A stretch of DNA of 64,000 nucleotides from Alisma plantago-aquatica (Eukaryota; Streptophyta; Magnoliopsida; Alismatales; Alismataceae), in NCBI GenBank assembly GCA_963693085.1, contig OY856410.1, forward strand, positions 1,327,800,304 through 1,327,864,303. The letters run 5' to 3'. Under the pieces are notes generated by a model, which did not search any database, was not told the origin of the DNA, and saw only the letters and a program-made list of their open reading frames with translations. A program made the translations under genes and the position numbers. Each line of letters starts with the position of its first letter. Position 1 is the first letter of the stretch. This document shows, in pieces, positions 46,402 through 58,288 of the stretch.

Positions 46402-48263
46402 AGTACCCAAAGCTTCCTTTCACTGCAGTGCTCAAGACTATGTTCCGTCGTTCCATTTCTGGCCCAACCTTACAAAGTCCAAAGTCAGCAACCTTGACCA
46501 CCCAGGCTTCATCTAGCAAGATATTGGTGCTCTTCACGTCTCGGTGAATGATTGTGTATCGTACACCAGTATGCAAATAGTGCAGACTCCGTGCTGCATC
46601 AATGCAGATCTGCAATCGTTGTCGCCAATCCAATGTAGGTTTCGCAGAATTGTTAAACAAGTGCTCACGCAGGGTGCCATTGGCCAAGTACTCGTAAACC
46701 AGGATCATCTCTCCTTGATCATCGCAGAAGCCAAACAATGAGACAAGGTGTCGGTGCCTCAACTTAGACAACATCTCTACCTCATTCAGAAACTCTTGAG
46801 CCCCCTGCTGCGATGTAGGGTTAGCACGCTTGATGGCCACCTCGATTCTTGCTGCTTCTGTAGCCATGGACTTACTAGGACGGATCAAACCCTTGTAAAC
46901 TTTACCGAAACCCCCAAAACCTATGACTAGCTTCTCTGCGAAGCCTTGCGTTGCATCCTCAATTTCAGTGAATGTGAAGCGGCGGCAGGCATTCAATTCC
47001 AAATTGCTACCTATTTTAGAGAGCGGTGACACCTGCTTCTTAACAGGTCCGCAGCGAATGCCTGCACTTGCCGCAACATGTCGTTTCATCTTCCTAGTCA
47101 GCACCAAGGAAAGAATGGTGAGAGCCACCAGCATAAATGCGAATACACCGACGACTGCTACAGAGATTACAGCACCGGCATTGATGTGATGGTTAGTCAG
47201 TGGAGTTGGCCCATTGTCATTGTCTTTTTTGGTGTACCGGTAGTCGTCAATGGTGGGCGCCGTTGAAGCAAAGGGTTTCATTCCGGCGAGATTCCTGTTT
47301 ATAACGTCGTTGATCTTGTTCACATTGTTGAGCTTGAAAACCTCTATCCCGTTCAACCTGGCGTCGATGTACTCAGGCTTGGTAAAGCTGTGAGGGTGGA
47401 GGTCAATCCTGAGATCTACTTGTTGGTTGCCCTCTGGTAAGTAGGTGATGTAGTCTTTGTAGAAGGGCACGCCAAGAGCAGAAACTTCTTGGGCACTCCC
47501 GACAAGTAGTTCTGTGGCCCAAGCATATATGTCTGCTTGGTCAGTGGCAGTCATGTAGTTGATAAAGATGCTAAATTCCTTTTGGTTGTGCTTGTTGTAG
47601 ACCCCCAAGATTTCGCCGAAGTGTAGTCGTACCAGGTAGTGAAAACCTGGGTCAACAGGGAGAAGCCATGTTAAATTGGATGTGTAATTCGTCATGAATC
47701 GTTGGGTCACATACACTTCATATGGGGCTATGTATCGCGGAGTCGCCGGAGGATACTGAACTGCGATGTTTGAGTCAGTACAGCGGGTCAAGCCGAAGGC
47801 CTCTCCCATGATGTATATTGTCTTCATCCCATGATGTATATTGCCTCGATGCCGTTGACGAAGGTGTAGGAACCGGGATAACCTTCAGATGGAGTGAAGG
47901 TGAGATTGACCAAACCCGAATCTGACACATTCAACAAGTACTCCCGAACGATATATAGGAGGTTGAGTGGCTCAGCATCGATCCCTTGCAGGGTTAAAGT
48001 CCCGCGGCAGCTTGTGGTCACCGATCTGAACGTGAAACACGGCAGCAGAAGCATACCGGCCACTATAGAAGGGTAGAAGTAGAGACGTACAAACTTTCGC
48101 TCGTGTGGCGTCACAAGGCCTGCAAAGATGCGGGCCATCATGAAAGGCACGTGAGGGATGCCAGTTAGTTGAGCTGATCGTGAAATGCCAATGATGGGCG
48201 GAGGAGATAAGCTGTGGCCACCGATGAATTACCACTGTTTGAAACCAAAAATCTGGGGGAGTC
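46402..48263 (-). pseudogene. Receptor kinase piece 1: malectin-like ectodomain, membrane span and kinase N-lobe
   Basis: Minus strand. From 48263: DSPRFLVSNSGNSSVATA (ectodomain start, then a frameshift near 48180), MMARIF..RKFVRLYFYPS and VNLTFTPSEGYPGSYTFVNG (first malectin half, to 47824). After a shift and apparent deletion: EAFGLTRCTDSNIAVQYP, PRYIAPYEVY, YLVRLHFGEI (second half), a membrane span (about 47185-47105, AVISVAVVGVFAFMLVALTI) and a kinase with a Gly-rich loop (GFGGFGKVYKG), VAIK lysine, HRDVKSTNILL and ADFGLC. A 17-bp direct repeat (47804-47820, 47827-47843) sits at the malectin break. Interrupted at GSFGY by the MULE. Confidence 0.92.
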
Positions 48264-48676
48264 GATATCGCCCTACCACTCACGTCTGTCTAGGCGGTAC
48301 AAATATCAAATTAATTTTTTTAAGGGGGGTTTTTTGGGGTAGATAAATGGTCAAGATGGCTTGCAACAGGATGTGGAATAGGAACTCTGTCACAGCAGAT
48401 CTGGACTGCGGTAGTAGAGAAGTTGAGTACTCGATGTGTATGTGAGAAATCTCACTTGCCAATTCATTATAACCAGGTGGCATTTATACATGAGTTTACA
48501 GTTTGTTCTCCAGCTTAGTGGAGGAAGTGAGTGAGACACAGGTAGTGTATCCCGCCGATACTGCTATCTGGATCCACGATCAGCTGCACGTTGCATGGTT
48601 GCCGGGGATCTACGCTTCATGGACGGGATGACCTGGAGTCTGTGTTCCCACATAATTCAGGTGGTCGTGGTGTCTG
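48264..48676 (-). other. Unresolved junction: kinase 5' end to copia C2 3' end, possible LTR
   Basis: The kinase reading is lost above 48263 and the C2 pol stop is at 48677. A TATA-like ATGTATAAATGCC (minus) lies at 48479-48491. TGTGGGAACACA at 48641-48652 (minus) could start a C2 LTR. I found no second copy or duplication to prove it. Confidence 0.35.
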
Positions 48677-50748
48677 CTACTTATCATGTCCGCTCAAGCT
48701 TGGCGTGGGAATGGAGTGAATGCCAAGATTGGAGATAATACGAAGAAGTTGAGGCCGGGTAAGTGGTTTTGTGAAAAGATCAACAAGTTGATTGACGTCG
48801 GGGACATGTCGGGTGACGAGCTTGCCTTGGGAGACCTTTACCCAAACAAAGTGGTAGTCAATCTCGACATGTTTAGTTTGAGAGTGGAAACGAGGGTTGA
48901 TGGTCTTGTGCAAGGCACTGAGGTTGTCTGAAAGGAGGAGAGGTGGTTTGGTAAGGGCAATGCTGAGGTCACGAAGTAGAGAGCTCAGCCACATTAGTTC
49001 AGCAGTGGCCGCAGCCATTGAGCGGTACTCGGCCTCTGTACTCGACCTGGAAACTATCTGTTGCTTTTTGAGTAAGGACCAGGTGATGCAGTTGGAGCCA
49101 AGAAAGGTGCAGTAGCTGCTGGTTGAATGGCGGGTCTGAGGACATCCGCCCCAGTTCGTATCAGAGTAAGCAATCAACTGGAGAGAGGATTGGCAGTGGA
49201 TGGAGGAGCCATAAGAGGGTGTGTCGGCTACATAACGGAGTATTTGTTTAAGGATGGTGAAATGGGAATGTGTGGGAGAGTGCATGAATTGGCAGACGTA
49301 GTTGACAGCATATGTGATGTCGGGTCTGGTGATGGTGAGGTATTGCAAGGCACTGACGAGGTTATGAAATAGGATAGGGTCAGGAAAGGGAGTTTCAGTA
49401 GAGTGAGCTGGCTGGAAGCTATGCATAGGGGTAGATGTGGGTTTCGCATGGAGGAGGTTGGCTCGTTGCAGGAGGTCTGTTGCATACTGTTTTTGTGAGA
49501 GGAACAAACCAGTGGCTGTGCGAATGACTTCGGATCTTTTAAGGCAAATTCATTGGTGAGGTGGTGCATCAAGTTGGATAGGTGATAGGAGGAGTTTTTG
49601 GTTAAAATGATGTCATCTACGTACAGTAGTAGATAGAGGCAGTGTTCATTGGTACGCCATATGAACAGGGACGGATCAGTCGAGCTGCATTGAAATCTAA
49701 GGGATAGCAAGAATGAACTCAATCGATTAAACCAAGCATGTGGGTCTTCCCGCAGACCATAGAGTGCTTTCTTTAGTTTCCAGAAATATTGTGGATGGGT
49801 AGCGTCAATGAATCCTGGCGGTTGGTGCACGTAGACATCATCATCGTGTGTTTCGTGGAGAAACGCGTTGTTGACGTCCAACTACTTGTTGCAAGAGATA
49901 AGACAAGGTGAATTGTTCCTGCTTTAATTACTGGAGAGAAAGTCTTCGTGAAGTCCAGACCTGGAATCTGGCTGAACCCCTTGGCGACATATCTGGCTTT
50001 GTATCGAGCAACAATGGCATTTGGGTTGCGCGTAAGACGCCACAACCATTTGATTCCCAAAATCTGCATATTCGGCTGACATGGGACAAGAGAAAACGTC
50101 CCTCGCTAAATGAGAGCATCGAGTTCATCCCGCATGGCTTGTTGCCAAGCAGGGTGCTTTAACGCCTGGCGCAGGGTAGTGGGTTCCTCCAGTTGGGGGG
50201 TGACTGTTAGGATGTAGCAAGGGTTTGGTTTGGATATGCCGGCACGATATCTTGTTATCATGCCGGTAGTAGAGGTTGCTGGACTGCCGGTGGTGAGGTT
50301 TGGGCAGCAGGGGATTACGTTGGAGGGGAGATGGGTGTTGGTGGTGTAGTTGGGTCCAGGCACGGCGCAGGTGGCGCGCGAGAGTCGTCCATGCATGGGT
50401 GAGTTGATGGGATAGAGTCCAGCAGGAATGGATCATGAGGTGAGGAGGTGGTGGTTGGTGGCGTGTTGTGCGGGATAGCAGTTGGGTGCTCCCATTCACG
50501 ATAGGTGATAAACTCGGTGGACTATACTGAGATGGGCGAGAGTTAGGTTTATAGGGGAGAAATTGTTTGTCAAAGACAACATGACGGGAGATGAAGATCT
50601 TGCCAGAGGGTGGGTGAAGACAGCGGTAGCCTTTGTGACCGTCACTATAGCCGAGAAATATGCATGGTACTGACTTGGGGTGAAATTTATGGGAGGTCGA
50701 GTCCCATATGTAAGGGAAACAACGGCAGCCAAAGCTGTCGAGGCATTA
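48677..50748 (-). pseudogene. Ty1/copia element C2, truncated pol
   Basis: Minus strand. From 50746, the integrase C-terminal block (CLDSFGCRCFPYIWD, CIFLGYSDGHKGYRC, ISRHVVFD), a Pro/Thr-rich linker, RT ([36 protein letters not shown] near 49620) and RNase H (LIAYSDTNWGGCPQTRHSTS; SRSSTEAEYRSMA; ending at 48677). Shifts divide the readings near 50110, 49880 and 49540. A different copia family from C1. It stops exactly where the G3 LTR begins, so its 5' half probably lies beyond that nest, outside the window. Confidence 0.9.
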
Positions 50749-51410
50749 TGTTAATCCAATAATGGATATAAAAGAGAAGAAAAGAGGAAAGTCCAAATAA
50801 TAGAAAAAGATAAAAGATAATGGATATTAAGCAATATATTTATGAGAAATACATAGAAATCTCTAAAAAGTGGCATTGATGACCACAATTGAATGAATTT
50901 CATTTATATATGATTTCTAATGGAAGAAATAGGAAAAGAAGAAAAATGAAATAAAGGATAAAGATAAATCTTGAAAAGAAATCTTTTAATAAAGAAATAA
51001 GTAAGATAATGAGAAATAATAGATATAGATGCATCTAGAAGGGTAATAAGTATCCTTCAAAAAGGATTTCAAAATCTTAGGATTTCTTGGGGTCCAAGGA
51101 GTCCCAATGGAGAAGAAGAAAGAGAAAATACAAATAATACAAAATATGAGGATAATGTGCTACATAGTTAATGACTTTTTGGTATTATCAAAAAGAGATA
51201 GTTTTTACTATAAGGAAGTAAAATTTTGTGGCCAATGGATTAAAAGCCAAGCACAAAGACGATGAAAGAGATAAATTTCGAATTCCTTAATAACTAAGGA
51301 TCATGGTCAATCAAGGAAATATTAAAAAGAGAGATAATATATCTAAATAAGAAAAAGTGGTTTCCCAATGGGGAAAGGCTTTGTTTTCTTTGTGGGCAAG
51401 CATGACTCCC

Positions 51411-51420
51411 CTATATAAGG
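51411..51420 (+). promoter_or_regulatory. TATA box of the G3 LTR
   Basis: CTATATAAGG in an otherwise ordered LTR promoter context: a CCAATGGGG element about 45 bp upstream and a CT-rich leader downstream ending in AAAACCCTAA. Confidence 0.6.
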
Positions 51421-53164
51421 GTTGGACCATTAGCCTTGAGCCCAAGAAGATTTCGGGCATCCCCCTCTCTTCTCAATCTTGTTTTCGCTCAAAACCCTAA
51501 TATAGAGGAGTAGCGTGACCATGGAGCAATGAGGAACCGTTAAATGGTCTTGATGGAGGTAGGATGCTTCAAAGACAACCTAGGAATGATCGACCATCAT
51601 CTCCTTGCTCTCGTCTTCGCACAGTGCCTACAGGAGGTCTGTAAACGCACAGCGATCACGGGCTTGGCACTCTTGAAACTGGTCGTCTCGGCCATGATTT
51701 GAGGCCTTGCTGGATGCGACGGGGAGCTACGGAGGTAGGGAGATGGGTTCCGGCAAGCTCCAAGCTTTGAAGTGGTGGGAGGTGACCCCACGAACAGCTA
51801 TAGTCGGCGGCAGCTAGGGCTCGCGAGGAGGAAGACGACCGGGGTGCCATTGAACGATTTTGCCCCTCCGAGTTTTGAAGAGCCAAGAGGTCGTGCAGGG
51901 GTATAAGAGTAATTCAGTTATGTTTCCAAATCGGCCGACTTACATGGTGCATGGGATTGCTGACGTGTCAGCATCCCATTAGTCCAAGTAAGTGAAACTT
52001 GCAATTTTCATAACTAATTATTCATAATTCTGATGGTAGCAAATAATATATGAATTTTGCTCAGAAAAACATGAGGAATGCAATAAAAATTTAATGGAAT
52101 CCTAATTCTGCTTGGAATTCAAAAAGTATGTAAAGATGCTATCTTTAATGGTTTAACTAATGATAAATCCTAATCTTTGTTTATTAATGAATTGGGAGGG
52201 GTTATATGGATGTTTAAAGTAGATATTAACATGTTGTTAATAAAAAGGACAAATCAGATCTTAAAGGATGATTTTTATGTGTAGTTTGATTAATGTAGGA
52301 TTCCATGTACATGAATATGCTTTAATGGGCCTTGAAATCCTAATTTTGGTAATTATGACTCTTAATGGCTTTAATTGTTCAAATCCATGAATAAAGCTGA
52401 GATATGATGATTATAAGCTATTTTGAGTATAAAAGATTCTAATTGTGGATAAATACCCTTAATTTGGTAATTAGGGTTTTCTAGTGGATAAATGTGGAAT
52501 TAGTGATAAATAGAGTTCATATGTGAATTGGACTATAATGAAATATGAGTTGTCAATTCAAAAGAAACCAAGGATGATACTTCGCCTTAACAATTGTGAC
52601 ATAACTTAAAAGGATAAGGATGGTAGTCTTAGTGTAAACGAGATGTATTAGACTTAATTGACATTCAATTGTTCCTATGATGTTGAAAGTAGGGTTTGTA
52701 AACTAAAAGAGCATTAAACTTTATAAAAGCATTATGGAGGCTAAAACCCTAATAAAACCCTAAAGTTGGCCTAGAAATACTAAGGTGGAATCCAAGTCTA
52801 TCTTGAGAATGTTTTGGATAAAACAATGACACTAGGATGTTATGCATTAATTTCAGGATATTGTTGAATGCTTGTTTGATTGTTCTTGAATATTATTGCT
52901 TGGACATCAAGTTGCTCTGGATCAGGTATGTGGTTACACTTATGGTTAAATCTCTTTTGGTTCATGGTGATTCCCGAATGTTTTATCGGTTGCCTAAAAA
53001 TAACTGCTTGGATGACTTTTATTTCATGCGTCTATAAAGTGACTATGACTATCACCATAAATATGTGTACATAACTAGCTCAGATCCTAGTCCTCCTTTG
53101 TGGCTTTGCTAATGATGAAAAGGATGACCTAGTACATGGTCTACCTGTTAGGTAGGACCATCAA

Positions 53165-53275
53165 GTTATCATGAGTCAGGGATTGGGCTACCTATGGGTA
53201 GTGCCATGTGACTCTTTAGCATATCATGAGTTAGTGATTGGGCTACCTATGGGTAGTTCCATGCGACTCTTCAAC
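53165..53275. repeat. Tandem pair in the G3 LTR
   Basis: Two 55-bp units containing ATTGGGCTACCTATGGGTAG, flanked by TCTACCTGTTAGGTAGGA copies (53141 and 53288). Confidence 0.8.
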
Positions 53276-53831
53276 CCTAGTTATTGATCTACCTGTTAGG
53301 TAGGATCATGGGAGTGAGTTGGGATCTACCATATGAGAGGTAGCATCCATGTCCACTGCAGGGACAACGCAAAGGTTAGGGTATGTATGGATTGAGTAGT
53401 CATGTTTTAAGTGTAAAGTTTGCTTGCTAAACCATAATTGATTGCAATATGTTGTTATAGTTAATTGCACGATTATTGTTTCTCCCACATACCGACATAT
53501 TCATTTATGCTGACAGACGTTTTGTTTGTCTGCATTTTAGTTACGAAATGGAAAAGGACAAATAGTAAATTGATACAATGTGAAGATATGAATTAAAGTA
53601 CACAGAGGATTAATTATAACAGACTCCAGTTGTGGATAGTAGTTTAGAAATCTAAGATTTTAAAAAGGTATGCAAAGTTTTATTTTATTCCAACTTTCCA
53701 GTTTAGTTTTGGTAGAATTTAGTCATTATTATTGATTACTTGTCGAACCATTGATCCAAAAAAATTGGGATAACGGCTCTGACCTTTTGGTCTCCCTTAA
53801 TTGGGGGTTTCCAGGAGGCGGGGTCGTTACA

Positions 53832-55078
53832 TTTGGTATTAGAGCATTGGTTCCTCATTTAATATTTAGTAGTTATTAAATTTTACAAACTCTGTAGAAC
53901 TCAAGGGAAATATTAGAGGATTTTCTAAAGACTGAGGTGTCTAGAAAAGGATCACAGTCCGGGGACTGGCAAGATTTTCCTCCACCACACAAGTTGGGCA
54001 CGAGGACTCCCAGATGAAGTGTGACTGCCTGGCTAATGTCTGAGGATGTGACTTAAAATAAGATACCTTTAGGACTCTCTCATCTATTTTTATCCCTTCT
54101 CAACCCTAATTCAATTAAGATTCTAAGGTTTAGGGTTTTCTCCCTCTCTTCCTCACCCTCTTAAGGATAGGGTACGTATGATAGGGTTAAAGAATCCTCC
54201 ACCAAATTAATGAAAAACATGTAAATAAGATGCCATGGACATAAGCTTAATAGTTTAAGCATAGACTAAAGATTAGTTGCATGCTTATGTTGTATGACAT
54301 GTGTTTTCATACCCTCAAGAGAGACCTGAGGTTAGACCTTCTTGTCAGGAGGATGAGTAGAGAGTTGGCCTTGGAGGAAGAGACCTCCATTAAAGGTAGA
54401 GATATGGCACATCCTCTGAGGATGATGCGAACCCTAACCCTAAATGGTGGTTAGAGAGAGATAGCATGATGAGTTAGATATCATGGTCGACCATGTGTGT
54501 GAGTTGAACTGCTTTTAGTTTTGAATACCTATGAGAAGTATGAGCTATGTGAGGTTGGTTGAATTAGTGCCTTCTGGGTGACCCAACCTATGAAGGGTCA
54601 TGCATGTTAGGGTGAAGGATGACCCCTTCATCAATGTGGTTAGTGATGACCATATAGAAACCCTATGGGCTTATATGTGCATGGCATTGTATGTACCTAG
54701 AGTACGTCATAGCGCTGGCAGTAGGTTAAAACCCAGGCCAGAAGGGCATGTTGGATAGCTTATGAGATAAGCATAAAGAGCTATGGTTGATCTTGAGTAG
54801 ACGTAGGTTTCACCCATGTAGGGGTATACATGTGAGCTTGATCCACCTTTTTAGAGAGAGAACCTCTAGTAGTAAGGTTGTTTGTAGGGTTATCTCTAGA
54901 GAGAGAGAGAAAGACCTGAGCAAGAAGGTTGGAAGCTTAGACTCCAGGATATAAGGAACCCTGAGAAGTTGGGTGTGTTACGACCTAAGTGGATGGTTGT
55001 GTATGCCTCTTGCATGATCCATGAAGGCTTGTGTCATCTAGGTTGCCTTTAGATGAACCAAACCCTAGAGAAGGAAGG
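53832..55078 (+). other. Ty3 G3 primer site and leader, cut by G4
   Basis: Primer site TGGTATTAGAGC at 53834-53845, then AT-rich leader with repeated AACCCTAA-like stretches and AGAGAGAG runs (54470, 54860-54910). No open gag frame before G4 enters at 55079. The remaining G3 interior must lie beyond the window. Confidence 0.65.
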
Positions 55079-58000
55079 TTTTATGACCCACTCCATGATT
55101 AATCAGTAAGCACAGTGATTAGTACATCATTAAGTTGAGTTAAGTACTCACATATGCAATTAGTTCTTTGATCTAGTGTTACAGTCTAGTTAGCATGCTT
55201 TCTTGCCTTGAGAAGGTATATAATTTCGTGCTTGAAATTCTGCAAAAGAAATCATTTTATTCAGACTTACGGAGAGAAAGTTATGAAGATTTGAAGTTTT
55301 TGGGTTAAATCTACAATTTTTTTTCCATTAAATGACTTATAACACCTTTCCCTTTATTTCTTTTTCCCTTATCCCCTTTCTTCCCCAACCGACCAATACA
55401 TAGCATCGTTAAGTGGCGCCCAAGCTGCAACGCCCGACCGGCCAAGCTAGCAGAGGAGATGGGCAGGGGTTAGCTAGGACTCCTCACCATCGACCAGCGA
55501 CACCACTCCTCTCCTCCTTCCTTTCTTCTTCCTCTTTCATTTCCCCCTCTTCTTCCCCACCCTAGTAGGTGCCCAACCTGCAAGAAGAGCAGCAACATCG
55601 GTCGGCCAGGTAGCAGTGGCCAGCACTAGGAGTAGAAGCAATGACGGTCGTTTAGGGCTCGCGGCGGTCATTTTAGCAGCGCCAGCGACGTCTCCGTCTT
55701 CTCCTTCCTTCTCCACGATCAACCGACGCCCAACCAGTAGGGCGGAGCCCCATCTAGTTTGAGCAGCAACAACTGCATCTACGACCTTGAGCCTCTTTGG
55801 GTGCGAGGAAGCACCAAGGAAAGGTTCTATTGAGCTCGTCTTTGAGGTCTAAGCATGAACCCACAGCTCTAGCAGCGAACGACGCCCAAACCAAGAAGCT
55901 GATGTGTGTGCCACATTCAAATCTAGGCTGAACCAAGGTAGAAGATGACCCCGCTAACGCCTGGAAATAGGCCTCGGACGCGTTTTCAGTTGTTTTTGGA
56001 CATCTCAAATTGTTGTGAGTAGAATTTCACTCACTAAGCACGTATAACTCTAACAATTGGGTTTTTTTGGTTAATTCGGTGTTTTTCGCGGGTAACAACG
56101 CTTACCCAAGTGTTGTGCAGTGTCGGCGTCGCCAGATTTCTAATTTGCACGAATTTTGTAATTATGCTTACACAACACTAATTGTTTAATTGATAAGTGT
56201 GATTTGGATTATTGGAACTGCATGATTGATTAAAACCTAATTTGCTCAGTTTAAAAGTTGGAATCAGTAGCACATGACCAGTAACGGTATAGTTTGGGTA
56301 TAAACCTAGGTTGTACATTTTTAGTAAGTTAACAGATGCTCAATTTCAAAGAAATGAAGATGACATGAAAAATATTCAAAGAAAACCTAATAGTACGCTC
56401 TTTGTTTTATTTAAGGTGAATGATTTAATATTTTTACAAATTGACACATCCTTCAAAGATATCAATTGAAATTCCCAATTATTATTAATAATTCATTCCA
56501 TGACAAGTAATTAACTCTTAATTGAGTTATGTGATGCACAACTCAAGATTTGGGTTGATGTGCACATTTTTCCAAGAAAGTACAATTAATTTACATATGT
56601 TAATGACGATTGCTCATATGTCAAGCAATTAACTTTTATCAGTGTATTAAGAGGTTCAATATCATGAATGTAGTGTATAAATGTCAAGTGGACATGTAAT
56701 CTATTTATTTAAGAATGTTAGTATGCCTGCAAGTATAATAATGTTGATTTATTAGTAAATTACAATGTTTAAAATATACTGCTCTGCCAAGTTTAGAATG
56801 ATGTACATGTTGAATTATAAACTTTAATTAAATAGACGTGGTACCCTAGAGATACCAGAGTCAAGTATAAGTAAGAGAAAGGTACAATATAGTAAGAGCT
56901 TTCCAAAAATAATAAAATAATACACTTAAGGGCCCTGAACACCGTAGAACCCCTATGTGAGGTCTGCGCCTTAGGGGTGAAACGACCTAACCCTGTAAGC
57001 GTCCGATATACGGGGGTCGGAATGTGCTATCAGGTGGCACGGGGGATGAAGCCCTAGTGGAAGTCTCCCTAAATTATAGTTTGCAGTGTCCAACATCAAC
57101 TAGAAGTTCTGGTGGCACTAGAGTACAGAAAAGTGTGTCCAACATCAACCAGAAGTCCTGGTGGAACGAGAGTACAGAAAAGCCAATAGGTGGCTTGAAT
57201 CTCCGCATGTGTGTCTAGGTTAGAGGAGAAGTCTAGTTTACAGCACAATAGGAGTGTCGAGGCCAGAGAGCTAGTTTCCCTATTGCAGACCAGGAGAGTA
57301 GTCAGACTTAGTTGTCCCGGGGTGTCGGCTAAGTCTTGTACAGTGGGATCGTAGTTCGCTACGAGTCTCCATATGTAGAGTACACTGCATATGATCAGGG
57401 CATAAGATAAAATATGTCCATATAGGTTCATAGAGTTTCTTATAAGTTAAAGAGTTAAGAAAGATTTGAGTTAGATTCATAGCAATTGTCCTTCAAATGA
57501 AATTCTAGTATTCTCTGTTATTTAATCGTATCTACAGCTTTGCAGCAGTTGTTATATTAATGAAATGTTGACATCTCATGTCGTTTAAATTATATTGCTT
57601 AGATCTGCTCAGTATAGTATTATCTTGTATTTTATTCCAAATAAATAAACAATAAAATGAGTTATCTGTGATGGTTGGGTGAAATTCTATTCACTGAGCC
57701 AGTAGCTCACCAACCTACTGAAACATTTTCCAGGTCAGTGTCAGCACGAGGAAGCTGAAGGATTGTACCACCCAAGTTCTTAGAAGGTAGTTCATAGTTA
57801 GATAGAGGTCTCTTAGTCCTTTTCCCTCAGTCCTTGGGCATGTGGTGTGGTAGAGAGAGAATGTAATGTAATATGAAGTTTAGTATTAAGTTATCTGTTG
57901 TGTTTTATATTCCACATGAAAAATGTAATATGTCATGAAATTATATTTTATTCTTCCTAGTAAGGTAAATAGTAAGTTGATTCCATAGTTTTATTATGAT

Positions 58001-58141
58001 CCGATGTTATTCAAGCTATTAGGTTTTTCCTTTAAGTAAATTCTAAGTCACTAAGTAAAGAAAAGGTTAAGGGTGGTTTTCCGAGGGTGACTCCCCGATC
58101 TCTGGGGTCATTAGAGATGGCACAGGGATTGGAGCGTCACA
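55079..58141 (+). repeat. Ty3 G4 5' LTR (3063 bp)
   Basis: Aligns with 63014-63311 at its start and ends GGAGCGTCACA before the leader. Contains the block shared with G2 LTRs (56935-57390: ACACCGTAGAACCCCT, CTAAGTCTTGTAC, GTGGGATCGTAGTTCGCTAC). Short open frames inside are not coding. Confidence 0.88.
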
Positions 58142-58288
58142 AGTATTTTGGTATCAGAGCATAGGTTGAGTAAGTAGTTACTCTAAGTCAAGGTCAGGGG
58201 ACAATAAGAGACCAATAGGAGTAGGACTTAGGTGTTTTCCTTCTATCTGCAGTTTTCTAATAGGAAGTATTCTGTTATACTATTGCCG

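Larger units (their letters stand above)
15933..48263 (-). pseudogene. CrRLK1L malectin-like receptor kinase, split into four pieces by three transposons
   Basis: Pieces, 5' to 3' on the minus strand: 48263-46402, 42139-42102, 36721-36640 and 16290-15933. The family (FERONIA/THESEUS/HERK type) has an extracellular malectin-like region, one membrane span and a cytoplasmic Ser/Thr kinase, and senses wall state or RALF peptides. Dropping the MULE, copia C1 and CACTA-B with one TSD copy each gives continuous codons: GSFGY|LDPDYFRRQ|KLTDKS and so on to PAVN|VDLPHEQVSLAEWA. The gene was already defective or decayed later: frameshifts in the N-terminus, an internal malectin deletion near 47824, TGA near 36668 and loss of the subdomain IX Asp. 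No signal peptide or start codon remains. Confidence 0.93.
50749..53831 (+). repeat. Ty3 G3 5' LTR (3083 bp)
   Basis: Starts TGTTAATCC and ends GGTCGTTACA, followed by TGGTATTAGAGC, a near match to the initiator-Met primer site. A TATA box CTATATAAGG at 51411 is followed by a typical leader. The matching 3' LTR is not in the window, so the limits rest on the terminal TG/CA and the primer site. Confidence 0.75.

Noticed and set aside
48290..48491. Promoter and TATA box of the receptor kinase at 48479-48491
   Set aside because: Kinase coding is already broken at 48263, the region may belong to a copia C2 LTR, and I cannot separate the two.
57024..57480. Overlapping frames in the G4 LTR
   Set aside because: They coincide with the conserved LTR block but run on both strands and are not kept in the G2 LTR.
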